Positions 53,047 to 62,230 of a stretch of DNA of 64,000 nt are shown here, in pieces. The stretch comes from Cerasibacillus sp036516575 (lineage in GTDB: Bacteria > Bacillota > Bacilli > Bacillales > Amphibacillaceae): assembly GCF_036516575.1 (NCBI RefSeq), contig NZ_DATBTY010000058.1, positions 1-64,000 on the forward strand. The letters run 5' to 3'. The position numbers and the translations under genes are program-made. How positions within the stretch are numbered: position 1 is the stretch's first letter; the number at the start of each line of letters is the position of its first letter. A model generated the notes under the pieces. The model searched no databases. It was not told the DNA's origin and saw only the letters and a program-made list of their open reading frames with translations.

Positions 53047-54384
53047 ATGGTGTTGAAGAAATATTTTCGTTTTGATGAATTAGGTACAAACTACCGTACA
53101 GAATTTATCGCAGGTTTAACGACGTTTTTAGCGATGGCTTATATTTTATTCGTTAATCCATCGACATTGGCTTTAGAAGGTTTCGATTTACCAGACGGTG
53201 TGACAGGTATGGATAAGGGAGCGGTCTTTACAGCCACTGCACTTGCTGCCGCAATAGGTACATTATTAATGGGAGTTGTCGCGCGCTATCCAATCGCTTT
53301 AGCTCCAGGGATGGGTTTGAATGCCTTCTTCGCTTACACAGTTGTTTTAACATTTGGTATTCCTTGGCAAACCGCTCTGGCTGGTGTCATGGTTTCAGGA
53401 CTTATTTTTATTGTTTTATCATTATCGGGTTTACGTGAAAAAATCATTAATGCGATCCCTGCTAACTTGAAATTAGCTGTTGGTGCCGGGATTGGCTTCT
53501 TCATCGCTTTTATTGGTTTCCAAAATGCTGGAATTATTGTCGGCCACGAGGCAACCCTTGTCACATTGGGGGATTTAACACAACCGACAACATTGTTAGC
53601 AATTTTTGGCCTTACCATTTCCGTTATTTTACTTGCTTTGGGTGTCAAAGGTGGCATTTTCTACGGCATGATATTGACCTCAATTGCTGGGATGATTGTT
53701 GGACTTATTGATGCACCTACTAAATTAGGAGATGTGGTTAGTTCTGCACCAAGCCTTGCACCAACTTTTGGACAAGCATTTGCCCATTTTGGTGATATCT
53801 TTACATTAAAAATGCTCGTCGTTATTTTAACGTTTTTATTTGTTGATTTCTTTGATACAGCTGGTACATTAGTAGCAGTTGCAACACAAGCTGGTCTGAT
53901 GAAAGGTAATAAATTGCCACGTGCAGGACGAGCTTTACTTGCTGACTCTACAGCCACTGTGGCAGGTTCTATACTCGGTACATCAACAACAACATCATAT
54001 GTTGAATCAACTGCAGGGGTAGGAGCAGGAGGACGTACTGGTTTTGCTTCTGTTGTGACAGCAGGCTTTTTCTTACTTGCTCTATTTTTCTCACCTCTAT
54101 TAGGCGTTGTTACAGCTGAGGTAACAGCACCTGCTTTAATTATTGTTGGTGTCTTAATGTCGGCATCATTGAAGAAAATCGATTGGAATCAATTTGAAAT
54201 TGCTGTTCCCGCGTTTCTCGTTATTATTTCAATGCCGCTCACATACAGTATTGCTACAGGTATTGGAATTGGCTTTATTTTCTATCCGATCACAATGATT
54301 TTAAAAGGCCGTGCCAAAGAAGTTCATCCAATCATGTACGGTATGTTTGTTGTATTTATTCTGTACTTTATTTTTCTTTCATAA
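53047..54384 (+). CDS. pbuG: hypoxanthine/guanine permease PbuG
   Basis: PbuG imports hypoxanthine and guanine. The 445-residue protein has about twelve membrane helices, with FIAGLTTFLAMAYILFVNPS near residue 19, ALAPGMGLNAFFAY near 84 and VDFFDTAGTL near 265, features of the AzgA/PbuG branch of NCS2. Possible starts are ATG 53047, GTG 53050 or TTG 53053; AAGGAGG ends at 53044, so TTG 53053 has the best spacing. A guanine riboswitch and PurBoxes lie upstream, as in B. subtilis. Confidence 0.95.
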   Translation: MVLKKYFRFDELGTNYRTEFIAGLTTFLAMAYILFVNPSTLALEGFDLPDGVTGMDKGAVFTATALAAAIGTLLMGVVARYPIALAPGMGLNAFFAYTVVLTFGIPWQTALAGVMVSGLIFIVLSLSGLREKIINAIPANLKLAVGAGIGFFIAFIGFQNAGIIVGHEATLVTLGDLTQPTTLLAIFGLTISVILLALGVKGGIFYGMILTSIAGMIVGLIDAPTKLGDVVSSAPSLAPTFGQAFAHFGDIFTLKMLVVILTFLFVDFFDTAGTLVAVATQAGLMKGNKLPRAGRALLADSTATVAGSILGTSTTTSYVESTAGVGAGGRTGFASVVTAGFFLLALFFSPLLGVVTAEVTAPALIIVGVLMSASLKKIDWNQFEIAVPAFLVIISMPLTYSIATGIGIGFIFYPITMILKGRAKEVHPIMYGMFVVFILYFIFLS

Positions 54385-54393
54385 AAACTAGAA

Positions 54394-54430
54394 AAACCTG
54401 CTACTCGAATTGAGTGGCAGGTTTGATTTT
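54394..54430. terminator. bidirectional terminator pbuG / MFS gene
   Basis: AACCTGCTACTC pairs with GAGTGGCAGGTT and is flanked by A and T runs. Confidence 0.8.
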
Positions 54431-55592
54431 AATTTGCATTTATTGTTTTCCTTTTAATAATCGTGTAGTAAATCAATAGGAGTATCGTTCCTGTGATTGA
54501 TAATACCCCCAAGACCGTGTATAAATAACTTCCGCCAAAGAGCTCCATCCATCTTCCACCAAGGAGTGAACCAATGACACCAGATACACCGAAAAATGCT
54601 GCATAAAAGATGAGGTGTCCAGTAGATTGAAGAATACTTGGGATGAGTCGTGTTACATAACTCATAGCTGCAGTGTAGAAGACACCGAATGTTAATCCGT
54701 GTAAAAACTGAAGGCTAATGACCATCATTGGTGTATCGATAAGTGCGTATAAAAACCACCGAATACTATATAGAAATGAACCTATGATTACAAAGATAAG
54801 TGGATGATATTTTCTAAACCAGTAACCAGCTAAAGCGAATACGACAGCTTCACTTGCGACGCCGATAAACCATGCTAAACCAACTAATCCTTCACTCCCA
54901 CCTAGTTGATGTATATAAAGCCCAATGAAACTGTCATTTGCTCGATGTCCAATCGTAATCAACATCATAAACAGTAAGAAAAACATAAATGGTTTATTTT
55001 TTAATAATCGTGTTACATCACGGAGTTGAATCGGTTCTGAATCAACCGTAACATCCTCTAATCGAATAACGATAACCAACGTCAGTAAAGCGAAAAATAA
55101 AAACGGCCACATCATATATTGAATGCCGATTCGATTTAATAATTCACCAATTAATAGAGCAGAAGTCGCAAAACCGATGGAACCCCACGTGCGAATTGTT
55201 CCGAAAGAAATCCTTAACTCATCAGCACGACGCTGGGCCAAACTATCGCCAAAACTACTAATAGGATATGAAAAGAAGTAAAACAGAGTCGCCACAATGA
55301 GTAAGGCGATGAGACCATTCATTTGAAAGAAGATAACACTGGTGATTAATAAGCCAATGACACATAGTAATAACATGCGCTGAACGGTTTTATATTTATC
55401 GCTCATATATCCCCAAAATGGTTGTGAAAAAATGGATACAAGTGGTCCGGTAGCAAGGACCCAACCAATTTCTGTTCCATTTAATCCTTTAAATTGGAGA
55501 TAAAGGGGGAGAAAGCTAAGGATAATGGTGTTAGCCGCATGAAAGCTAAATAATAATGTTTTAAGTGGTGCTAGTGAATGTTTTTCTGTCAA
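54429..55592 (-). CDS. MFS transporter (nucleoside/phenylpropionate-type)
   Basis: The 387-residue protein has about twelve membrane helices and the MFS loop motif GYMSDKYKTVQR between helices 2 and 3. Its pattern (TEIGWVLATGPLVSIFSQPFWG) resembles the MFS_1-like group that includes LacY-like and HcaT-like transporters and B. subtilis YwbF. The substrate is unknown. It ends at a terminator shared with pbuG. Confidence 0.88.
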   Translation of the reverse strand: MTEKHSLAPLKTLLFSFHAANTIILSFLPLYLQFKGLNGTEIGWVLATGPLVSIFSQPFWGYMSDKYKTVQRMLLLCVIGLLITSVIFFQMNGLIALLIVATLFYFFSYPISSFGDSLAQRRADELRISFGTIRTWGSIGFATSALLIGELLNRIGIQYMMWPFLFFALLTLVIVIRLEDVTVDSEPIQLRDVTRLLKNKPFMFFLLFMMLITIGHRANDSFIGLYIHQLGGSEGLVGLAWFIGVASEAVVFALAGYWFRKYHPLIFVIIGSFLYSIRWFLYALIDTPMMVISLQFLHGLTFGVFYTAAMSYVTRLIPSILQSTGHLIFYAAFFGVSGVIGSLLGGRWMELFGGSYLYTVLGVLSITGTILLLIYYTIIKRKTINAN

Positions 55593-55610
55593 TCTGTTCT
55601 CCCTCTCTGT

Positions 55611-56147
55611 TTATTCATCTATACGATGATTTTCCCATATTTGTTGTAAAAATTCATCTCGCCCAGATTGTTTACGATCTTTTTCATAAACTGTTTTGTT
55701 TTTTATATAGAAGTTTTGATGCTCTTCTTCCGCTGGATAAAATATCTGAGCTGGAAGAATAGGTGTGACGATAGGTTTTGAAAACACACCACTCTTTGCT
55801 AATTGCTGTTTTGATCGTTCAGCTAATTGTTTTTGTCGTTCATTATGATAAAAGATAGCTGTCTGATATGACGAACCTCGGTCATGGAATTGTCCACCAG
55901 CATCAGTCGGATCGATTTGACGCCAAAAAACATGTAAAAGTTTATCATAGCTAATCATTTCAGGATTAAATGTGATTTGGACAGCCTCTACATGACCGCT
56001 TGTCCCACTTTTGACATCTTGATATGTCGGATTTGGAAGCTTTCCCCCTGTGTAACCAGACAGGACTTTATGTACGCCATTCCACTGATCAAACGGTTTA
56101 ACCATACACCAAAAACAGCCTCCTGCAAATGTTGCTTTTTCTAACAT
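55611..56147 (-). CDS. msrA: peptide-methionine (S)-S-oxide reductase MsrA
   Basis: MsrA repairs oxidised methionine (S form). The catalytic GCFWC loop lies at residues 10-14 (Cys11), with GYTGGKLPNPTY and FHDRGSSYQTAIFY farther on. Length is 178 residues. ATG 56147 follows AAGGTGGTG; the in-frame GTG 56159 is less likely. It sits 18 nt upstream of the MFS gene in the same direction. Confidence 0.95.
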   Translation of the reverse strand: MLEKATFAGGCFWCMVKPFDQWNGVHKVLSGYTGGKLPNPTYQDVKSGTSGHVEAVQITFNPEMISYDKLLHVFWRQIDPTDAGGQFHDRGSSYQTAIFYHNERQKQLAERSKQQLAKSGVFSKPIVTPILPAQIFYPAEEEHQNFYIKNKTVYEKDRKQSGRDEFLQQIWENHRIDE

Positions 56148-56526
56148 TATGTCCACCACCTTAATGATATATTTTTAACACGTTTAATGAATCTCGTCCG
56201 TTACTAGCCTATGATTAATCAGATAAACGGATTGTTGGATAGGCTCGTAACACATATAAAATTCTAGTATTCATATTATATATCATGATAAAGCAAAAAA
56301 CTTGTCTTAAAGGTTTGGGAGCTATTTAAATTTCGTAAAGGAAAATCTTTGTGCCTTTTAAACAATGCGTTTTTATTGTTTTTAAGGTGAAATTGACAAT
56401 AAACACATTAGAGTGTTAAAGTTTTAATATTAATTAAAAATGATAGCAATTTACAAACGATATGAAATGGCCTGAGTGGATATAACCGCTAAATGCATGA
56501 CTGGTCGAATGTAAGGAGGAATGGAT
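56148..56526. other. intergenic region upstream of alsT
   Basis: No gene is visible. TTGACA (56393-56398) with TAAAGT 18 bp later may be the promoter of the alanine symporter gene. I see no riboswitch core. Confidence 0.45.
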
Positions 56527-57951
56527 ATGAATTTGTTTAAAGATTTTATTGATATAGGTAATCATTTGTTATGGTCGTATCTGTTAATTTATATGCTGAT
56601 TGGACTTGGGCTTTATTTTACGATTCGGACAAGATTTGTTCAGTTCCGTTATTTTGGTGAAATGTTCCGGTTAATTAGTGACCGTAATAAACGATCTAAA
56701 AAAGATGCAAAAGGTATCTCATCCCTACAGGCATTTTTTGTAAGTACAGCGTCACGTGTTGGTACGGGTAACTTAGCAGGGGTCGCTTTGGCGATTGCTG
56801 TAGGGGGGCCAGGTGCTATATTTTGGATGTGGGTTATTGCCCTCGTTGGTATGGCGTCAAGTTTTGTGGAAAGTACTTTAGCACAAGTGTATAAAGTACA
56901 AGACGGTGATCAATTCCGTGGCGGACCGGCTTATTATATGGAAAAAGCGCTAGGGCAACGCTGGATGGGTGTATTATTTGCGGTTTTAATAACCCTTTGT
57001 TTCGGTCTTATTTTTAATGCTGTTCAAGCGAATACCATTTCCTCAGCTTTTGAGGGTACATTTAATATTGACAAAAGTGTTATCGGAATCATTCTTGCTA
57101 TTTTTACAGCCGTCATCATTTTTGGAGGGTTAAGACGTATTGCTAAAGTAACACAAATTCTCGTTCCAGTGATGGCAATTATTTATATTTTCATTGCGCT
57201 ATACATTTGTATCGTTAATATAACGGAAATCCCAGCCGTTTTTACCATCATTATTAAAAGTGCGTTCGGTATTGAACAGGTAGTCGGTGGTGGACTTGGT
57301 GCTGCTTTATTAAACGGTATAAAACGTGGATTGTTTTCCAATGAAGCGGGTATGGGTAGTGCGCCTAACGCAGCCGCTACAGCAAATGTCTCACATCCCG
57401 CTAAACAAGGATTTATTCAAACCTTAGGAGTCTTCTTTGATACAATTGTCATTTGTAGTGCAACGGCGTTTATTGTTCTATTGTACGATGTGACGCCAGA
57501 TGGAAAACTAGAAGGTATTCAAATTACGCAAGCAGCCCTTGGCATGCATCTTGGGAATTGGGCTGAAGTCTTTTTAGCGGTTGCGATTTTATTATTTGCA
57601 TATAGCTCTATCATCGGAAATTATTATTATGGAGAAACAAATATTGAGTTTATTAAAACAAATAAGGCATGGTTATTGATTTATCGTCTAGCTGTTGTAG
57701 CAATGGTAGTCTTTGGTTCTGTTGCTAAATTCCAGCTTGTCTGGGATATGGCTGATTTATTTATGGGATTAATGGCTGTATTGAACTTAATCGCAATCAC
57801 ATTATTAGCTAAAGTGGCTGTCAAAGTATTAAAAGACTACGCACGACAGCGAAAAGAGGGTAAAGACCCTGTCTTTAAAGCGAGTCATATTCCAGGATTG
57901 ACCCATGCTGAATGTTGGGAAGACCATACGGAGCAAGAGTCAAAAAGCTAA
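56527..57951 (+). CDS. alsT: alanine/glycine:sodium symporter (AGCS family)
   Basis: This symporter imports small amino acids with sodium. The 474-residue protein has about ten membrane helices and the family motifs GTGNLAGVALAIAVGGPGAIFWMW near residue 80 and GLFSNEAGMGSAPNAAA near 275. ATG 56527 lies 7 nt after AAGGAGG; ATG 56521 abuts that site. The gene is monocistronic. Confidence 0.94.
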   Translation: MNLFKDFIDIGNHLLWSYLLIYMLIGLGLYFTIRTRFVQFRYFGEMFRLISDRNKRSKKDAKGISSLQAFFVSTASRVGTGNLAGVALAIAVGGPGAIFWMWVIALVGMASSFVESTLAQVYKVQDGDQFRGGPAYYMEKALGQRWMGVLFAVLITLCFGLIFNAVQANTISSAFEGTFNIDKSVIGIILAIFTAVIIFGGLRRIAKVTQILVPVMAIIYIFIALYICIVNITEIPAVFTIIIKSAFGIEQVVGGGLGAALLNGIKRGLFSNEAGMGSAPNAAATANVSHPAKQGFIQTLGVFFDTIVICSATAFIVLLYDVTPDGKLEGIQITQAALGMHLGNWAEVFLAVAILLFAYSSIIGNYYYGETNIEFIKTNKAWLLIYRLAVVAMVVFGSVAKFQLVWDMADLFMGLMAVLNLIAITLLAKVAVKVLKDYARQRKEGKDPVFKASHIPGLTHAECWEDHTEQESKS

Positions 57952-57998
57952 GTGGTGACAATTGACGAATAGAGAACAAAATATAGTTGAACAAGGAG

Positions 57999-58026
57999 CA
58001 AGCCCGAGATGAGGGCTTGTTTTCTA
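57999..58026 (+). terminator. terminator after alsT
   Basis: CAAGCCC pairs with GGGCTTG around a 7-nt loop, followed by TTTTC. Confidence 0.85.
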
Positions 58027-58191
58027 TTGGCCAAAGTTGAAAGGCTTGTCATGATTGTTGAGAAGAATATCGAGTGTCTATTAATACATGATGATTTCAT
58101 TTTATTGATACGACATTCCAACAAAAATGATATATAATTAGAATATTGTAGAATTCATTAATAGAATTAACAACATAATAATGGATGTGAC

Positions 58192-58905
58192 ATGATGAAC
58201 GAACCTTTTGTACATAAAGTATTTACAGGTAAAGTGAAACGCTTAGGTGACCCAAATGCAAAAGATGTCTTTGAGCGCGAATGGGAAACGGGGATGTTCA
58301 AAGGAGAAGTCGATGAACAAATTTGGTTAACGAAAACAGGTTTAAAAGGTGATGAAGTAGCAGACAAGAAAAATCACGGTGGACCTGAAAAAGCCTTGTT
58401 CGCTTATCCAGTTGGTCATTATGCTTCTTGGAAAGAAGAGTTGAATAACGAATCAATCGATATTGGAGCGATGGGGGAGAATTTGGCTGTCCTAGAAATG
58501 GATGAATTCTCAGTATGTATTGGTGATACATATCAATTTGGTGATGCGGTTATTCAAGTATCACAACCACGACGTCCATGTTGGAAACCAGCTCGACGTT
58601 TACGCGTTTTAGATTTTGCGTTACGAACACAAGAAAGTGGACGAACAGGCTGGTATTTTCGCGTATTAAAAGAAGGCCACATTATTTCAGGAATCGATTT
58701 AGAGCTGCTTGAACGTCCTTATCCAGAGTGGACGATTGCGGCTTGTAATGAAGTGCTGTATTTTCGTAAAGATGACTTAAGAGCGGCAAGTGAATTAGCC
58801 TCATGCTCATTGCTAGCTGAAAACTGGCAACGTACATTGAAAAATCGCCTTCTTGGCCGCGAATCAATCATCGATAAGCGTGTATTTGGACCGAATAAGC
58901 AGTGA
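58192..58905 (+). CDS. MOSC domain protein (YiiM/YflK-like)
   Basis: The 237-residue protein has a MOSC beta-barrel with GDEVADKKNHGG near residue 53, AMGENL near 92 and the conserved Cys in QPRRPCWKPA near 130, then the C-terminal 3-alpha domain. Related YiiM proteins detoxify N-hydroxylated bases using molybdenum cofactor; this fits moaC at 8.1 kb. The start is ATG 58192 or 58195 (GGATG upstream). Confidence 0.9.
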   Translation: MMNEPFVHKVFTGKVKRLGDPNAKDVFEREWETGMFKGEVDEQIWLTKTGLKGDEVADKKNHGGPEKALFAYPVGHYASWKEELNNESIDIGAMGENLAVLEMDEFSVCIGDTYQFGDAVIQVSQPRRPCWKPARRLRVLDFALRTQESGRTGWYFRVLKEGHIISGIDLELLERPYPEWTIAACNEVLYFRKDDLRAASELASCSLLAENWQRTLKNRLLGRESIIDKRVFGPNKQ

Positions 58906-58954
58906 TCTGATTTGCGGGCGGGCCATTGCCGCTTTCATGCGATGTGACCAAAGT

Positions 58955-59400
58955 AGTCTTGGGCTGGATTGAAGGCTCAACGCGTTGTGTCGTTGTAATT
59001 TTTGCTCGTGAGAGGCTGTATTGAAGCGTCAATGCGTTGTGTCGTTGCGATTTTTGCTCGTGAGAGGCCGCATTGAAGCGTCAACGCGTTGTGTCGTTGT
59101 GATTTTTGCTCGTGAGAGGCTGCATTGAAGGTTCAACGCGTTGTGTCGTTGTGATTTTTGCTCGTGAGAGGCCGCATTGAGCCTTCACCGCGTTGTCTCG
59201 TTGTAACTTTTCACCGCGAGAGGCAGCATTGAAGCGTCAACGCGTTGTCTCATTGTAATTTTTCACCGCGAGAGGCTGCATTGAAGCGTCAACGTGTTGT
59301 CTCGTTGCATATTTTCGTCCCGAGAGATTGCATTAAAACCCCGGCGCGTTGTCTCGCGGTGAAATATTCTCCTGTAAGGCTACATTGAAGCTATAACTTA
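58955..59400. repeat. second array of the 52-bp palindromic repeat (about 8.5 copies)
   Basis: Copies start near 59010, 59062, 59114, 59166, 59218, 59270, 59322 and about 59374, plus a first partial near 58960. Core GAGAGGCTGCATTGAAG with CAACGCGTTG matches the array at 39.9 kb, again with a 52-bp step, but the linker differs (TGATTTTTGCTCGT). It follows the MOSC gene directly. Confidence 0.9.
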
Positions 59401-59681
59401 CTCTCTCACAGCAACATCCAGCAACAATAACCCGCAATAAAGCATTCAGGCCCACTAATGTATCATCCCCATCATTTTTCCATCATTTCAAAAATGTTGT
59501 TTGATAATTGAAATTAAAACATATTTTATTCTATCTTCCATAGCGATAAGAATAAATCCCACAATATAATGTACGCTAATAAACCGCATATATATTCCCC
59601 ACCCCAAAATTAAAAAAATATTTCTTTACGCAAAAAGGGAAAATAAGATATGCTACATATATAAGATTGGAGGGGATCTGT

Positions 59682-60242
59682 TTGTTAGATCATGCAGTCA
59701 TCATGGTTCTCATTATCCTGATTATCAACATCGTATATGTCTCTTTCTTTACGATACGGATGATCCTAACGATGAAGGGCCGACGTTATATCGCAGCTTT
59801 TATCAGCATGATAGAAGTCATTATTTATATTCTAGGTCTTGGGTTAGTTTTAGATAATTTAAATCGTATCGAGAATCTCATTGCATATGCAGTTGGATAC
59901 GGGCTTGGTGTCATCATTGGATCTAAAATTGAGGAGAAATTGGCACTAGGTTATATAACGGTTAATGTTATCTCATCAAATCCAGATATCGAATTCACAA
60001 GAAGACTTCGCGATAAAGGCTATGGTGTAACGAGTTGGTCAGCCTATGGAATGGACGGGGACCGGTTAGCGATGCAAATTTTAACGCCGAGAAAGTACGA
60101 ACTTAAGTTATATGAAACGATTAAACAAATTGATCCGAAAGCATTTATCATTGCATATGAACCTCAACATATTCACGGGGGATTTTGGGTAAAGCAAGTC
60201 AAAAAAGGGCGTTTATTTAAGTCGAAAGAAAAACAGGGTTAA
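59682..60242 (+). CDS. yebE: DUF2179 (YebE-like) membrane protein
   Basis: The 186-residue protein has three N-terminal membrane helices, then a soluble C-terminal DUF2179-type domain with GYGVTSWSAYGMDG near residue 107. It matches B. subtilis YebE in size and in its place near purE. Its function is unknown. TTG 59682 lies 7 nt after GGAGGGG; the frame from TTG 59667 includes that site. Confidence 0.88.
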   Translation: MLDHAVIMVLIILIINIVYVSFFTIRMILTMKGRRYIAAFISMIEVIIYILGLGLVLDNLNRIENLIAYAVGYGLGVIIGSKIEEKLALGYITVNVISSNPDIEFTRRLRDKGYGVTSWSAYGMDGDRLAMQILTPRKYELKLYETIKQIDPKAFIIAYEPQHIHGGFWVKQVKKGRLFKSKEKQG

Positions 60243-60266
60243 GTAAAATCGACTTAGCTTAAAGTG

Positions 60267-60341
60267 CTCCGAACGATAATGTAAAAAAGTATAAAAACGT
60301 TCGTTTATTGATTGACATGATTCACGTCATTTTGTTATGCT
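60267..60341 (+). promoter_or_regulatory. PurBox pair and promoter of the pur operon
   Basis: CTCCGAACGATAA (60267-60279) and its inverted partner AAAACGTTCGTTTA (60294-60307) are PurR boxes. TTGACA (60312-60317) and extended -10 TATGCT (60336-60341) are spaced 18 bp. Confidence 0.8.
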
Positions 60342-60366
60342 TAAATCGAATTAATAATTGAATATG

Positions 60367-60437
60367 AACCTCATATATTTTCGAGAATATGGCTTGAAAG
60401 TCTCTACCCAGCACCATAAATGTTGGACTATGAGGGA
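60367..60437 (+). promoter_or_regulatory. guanine riboswitch upstream of purE
   Basis: P1 pairs CCTCATA (60369-60375) with TATGAGG (60429-60435). The core GTCTCTACC, CCATAAATG and GGACTATG are present, with C at position 74, so guanine is the expected ligand. Confidence 0.92.
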
Positions 60438-60528
60438 AGATTGAATCATTACCTTGAATGTAATATTCATGTTTGTGCGGTTTAAAAGGACGAATAGATG
60501 TCTTTTATTAAGCTATCTATTTGAATAG

Positions 60529-60577
60529 GTCTATTCATCTTCTCTCATAGTAAGAGAGAGACGGATAGATTTTTTCA
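60529..60577 (+). terminator. riboswitch terminator before purE
   Basis: CTATTCATCTTCTCTC pairs with GAGAGAGACGGATAG and is followed by six T. Confidence 0.8.
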
Positions 60578-60615
60578 TTTTAATATACTATTTATGTACA
60601 GAAAGTAGGGATTTT

Positions 60616-61107
60616 GTGACATTAGTAGGTGTAATTATGGGAAGTATTTCCGATTGGGAAACGATGCAACATACATGTCACGTTTTAGATGAGTTAAACA
60701 TTCCATATGAAAAGGATGTCATATCAGCACATCGCACACCTGATTTGATGTTTGAATATGCCAAATCAGCTCATGAGCGTGGGTTAAAAGTTATTATAGC
60801 AGGAGCGGGTGGTGCGGCCCATTTACCCGGTATGGTTGCATCACAAACGAATCTCCCTGTCATAGGTGTTCCAGTTCAGAGTCGAGCGCTTAATGGGATG
60901 GATTCTTTACTATCAATTGTGCAAATGCCAGGCGGTGTACCGACAGCAACAGTTGCGATTGGTAAATCTGGTGCTAAGAATGCTGGTATTTTAGCGGCGC
61001 AAATCATCGGTGCATTTGATTCAGATGTTTATCAACAATTACAATCATATCGAAAAAATATGCAAGAAAATGTAGCAGAAATGAGGGAAGACATTGCTAA
61101 AAAATAG
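60616..61107 (+). CDS. purE: 5-(carboxyamino)imidazole ribonucleotide mutase
   Basis: PurE rearranges N5-CAIR to CAIR in purine synthesis. The 163-residue protein has GVIMGSISDWETM near residue 4, ISAHRTPD near 40 and GAGGAAHLPGMVAS near 70, all active-site blocks of class I PurE. It starts with GTG 60616 and overlaps purK by 14 nt. Confidence 0.96.
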   Translation: MTLVGVIMGSISDWETMQHTCHVLDELNIPYEKDVISAHRTPDLMFEYAKSAHERGLKVIIAGAGGAAHLPGMVASQTNLPVIGVPVQSRALNGMDSLLSIVQMPGGVPTATVAIGKSGAKNAGILAAQIIGAFDSDVYQQLQSYRKNMQENVAEMREDIAKK

Positions 61108-62230
61108 AGCCATACTTCCACCACAAACGATTGGAATTATCGGCGGAGGGCAACTCGGACGTATGATGGCAATTGCCGCAAGAGAAATGGGTTATCAAAT
61201 TGCTGTCCTAGATCCAACACCAAACTGCCCGACCGGACAACTTGCAGATCATCATATACAAGCGGCATACGATGATATGGATGCCATTCAACAACTCACA
61301 GAAATTAGCGATGTCGTCACATACGAATTTGAGAATGTTGACTTACAAGCAGCTAAATATATTGAAGAACAAGGTAAATTACCTCAAGGTGCTTTAGCAC
61401 TTGAGATTACTCAAAACCGTGAAAAAGAAAAACAATTAATGAAACGCTCTGGATTACCAGTTCCTGATTTTGCAATTGTTCATGATGGTGAAGCCTGTGA
61501 ACAAGCGATGGCGGAATTATCATACCCAGCTGTCATTAAAACATGCCGTGGTGGTTATGACGGAAAAGGACAATTAAAATTACTTTCCGAGAAAGACCTT
61601 CCAGATGCAATGAATTTCGCTGATCAACATCAGCATTGTATTATTGAACAATGGATTTCATTTGATAAAGAAATCTCAGTTGTCTTTACTCGAACACAGA
61701 CAGGTGAGATTACGATTTTTCCGATTGGGGAAAATGATCATAAAGATCATATATTGTATCAAACGACTGTCCCTGCGCAAATTTCCAACGCAGTGAAAAA
61801 ACAAGCAACTAAAGCAACAAAAAAATTAGCTGAAGAAATGCAAGTCGTCGGTACGTTTGCTATCGAAATGTTTGTTAGAGGTGATGCCATCTATATTAAT
61901 GAAATGGCCCCACGTCCACATAACTCGGGACATTATACGATTGAAGCTTGTAACATTTCACAATTTAAACAACATATCCTTGCGATATGTGGACTACCAT
62001 TAATAGATATTGAACTTTTACAACCTGCTGTTATGATTAACATTCTTGGAGAAAATCTAAAACCACTTCTAAACATGATGCCAACGATGAAGCATGGTTT
62101 TGTTCATCTTTATGGGAAAGCAGAAGCGAAAGAAAAACGTAAGATGGGACATGTCACATTCATAGCAGAAGATTTAGAAACATTGAACGAACAGATTGAC
62201 CAATTCAAGGAGGCAACAACACATGATTGA
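61094..62230 (+). CDS. purK: 5-(carboxyamino)imidazole ribonucleotide synthase
   Basis: PurK carboxylates AIR with ATP and bicarbonate to N5-CAIR. The 378-residue ATP-grasp protein has GIIGGGQLGRMMAI near residue 13, KTCRGGYDGKGQ near 150, FEIEMF-like residues and APRPHNSGHYT near 270. The start is TTG 61094 behind GAGGGAAG. It overlaps purE at its start and purB at its end (8 nt). Confidence 0.95.
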   Translation: MLKNRAILPPQTIGIIGGGQLGRMMAIAAREMGYQIAVLDPTPNCPTGQLADHHIQAAYDDMDAIQQLTEISDVVTYEFENVDLQAAKYIEEQGKLPQGALALEITQNREKEKQLMKRSGLPVPDFAIVHDGEACEQAMAELSYPAVIKTCRGGYDGKGQLKLLSEKDLPDAMNFADQHQHCIIEQWISFDKEISVVFTRTQTGEITIFPIGENDHKDHILYQTTVPAQISNAVKKQATKATKKLAEEMQVVGTFAIEMFVRGDAIYINEMAPRPHNSGHYTIEACNISQFKQHILAICGLPLIDIELLQPAVMINILGENLKPLLNMMPTMKHGFVHLYGKAEAKEKRKMGHVTFIAEDLETLNEQIDQFKEATTHD

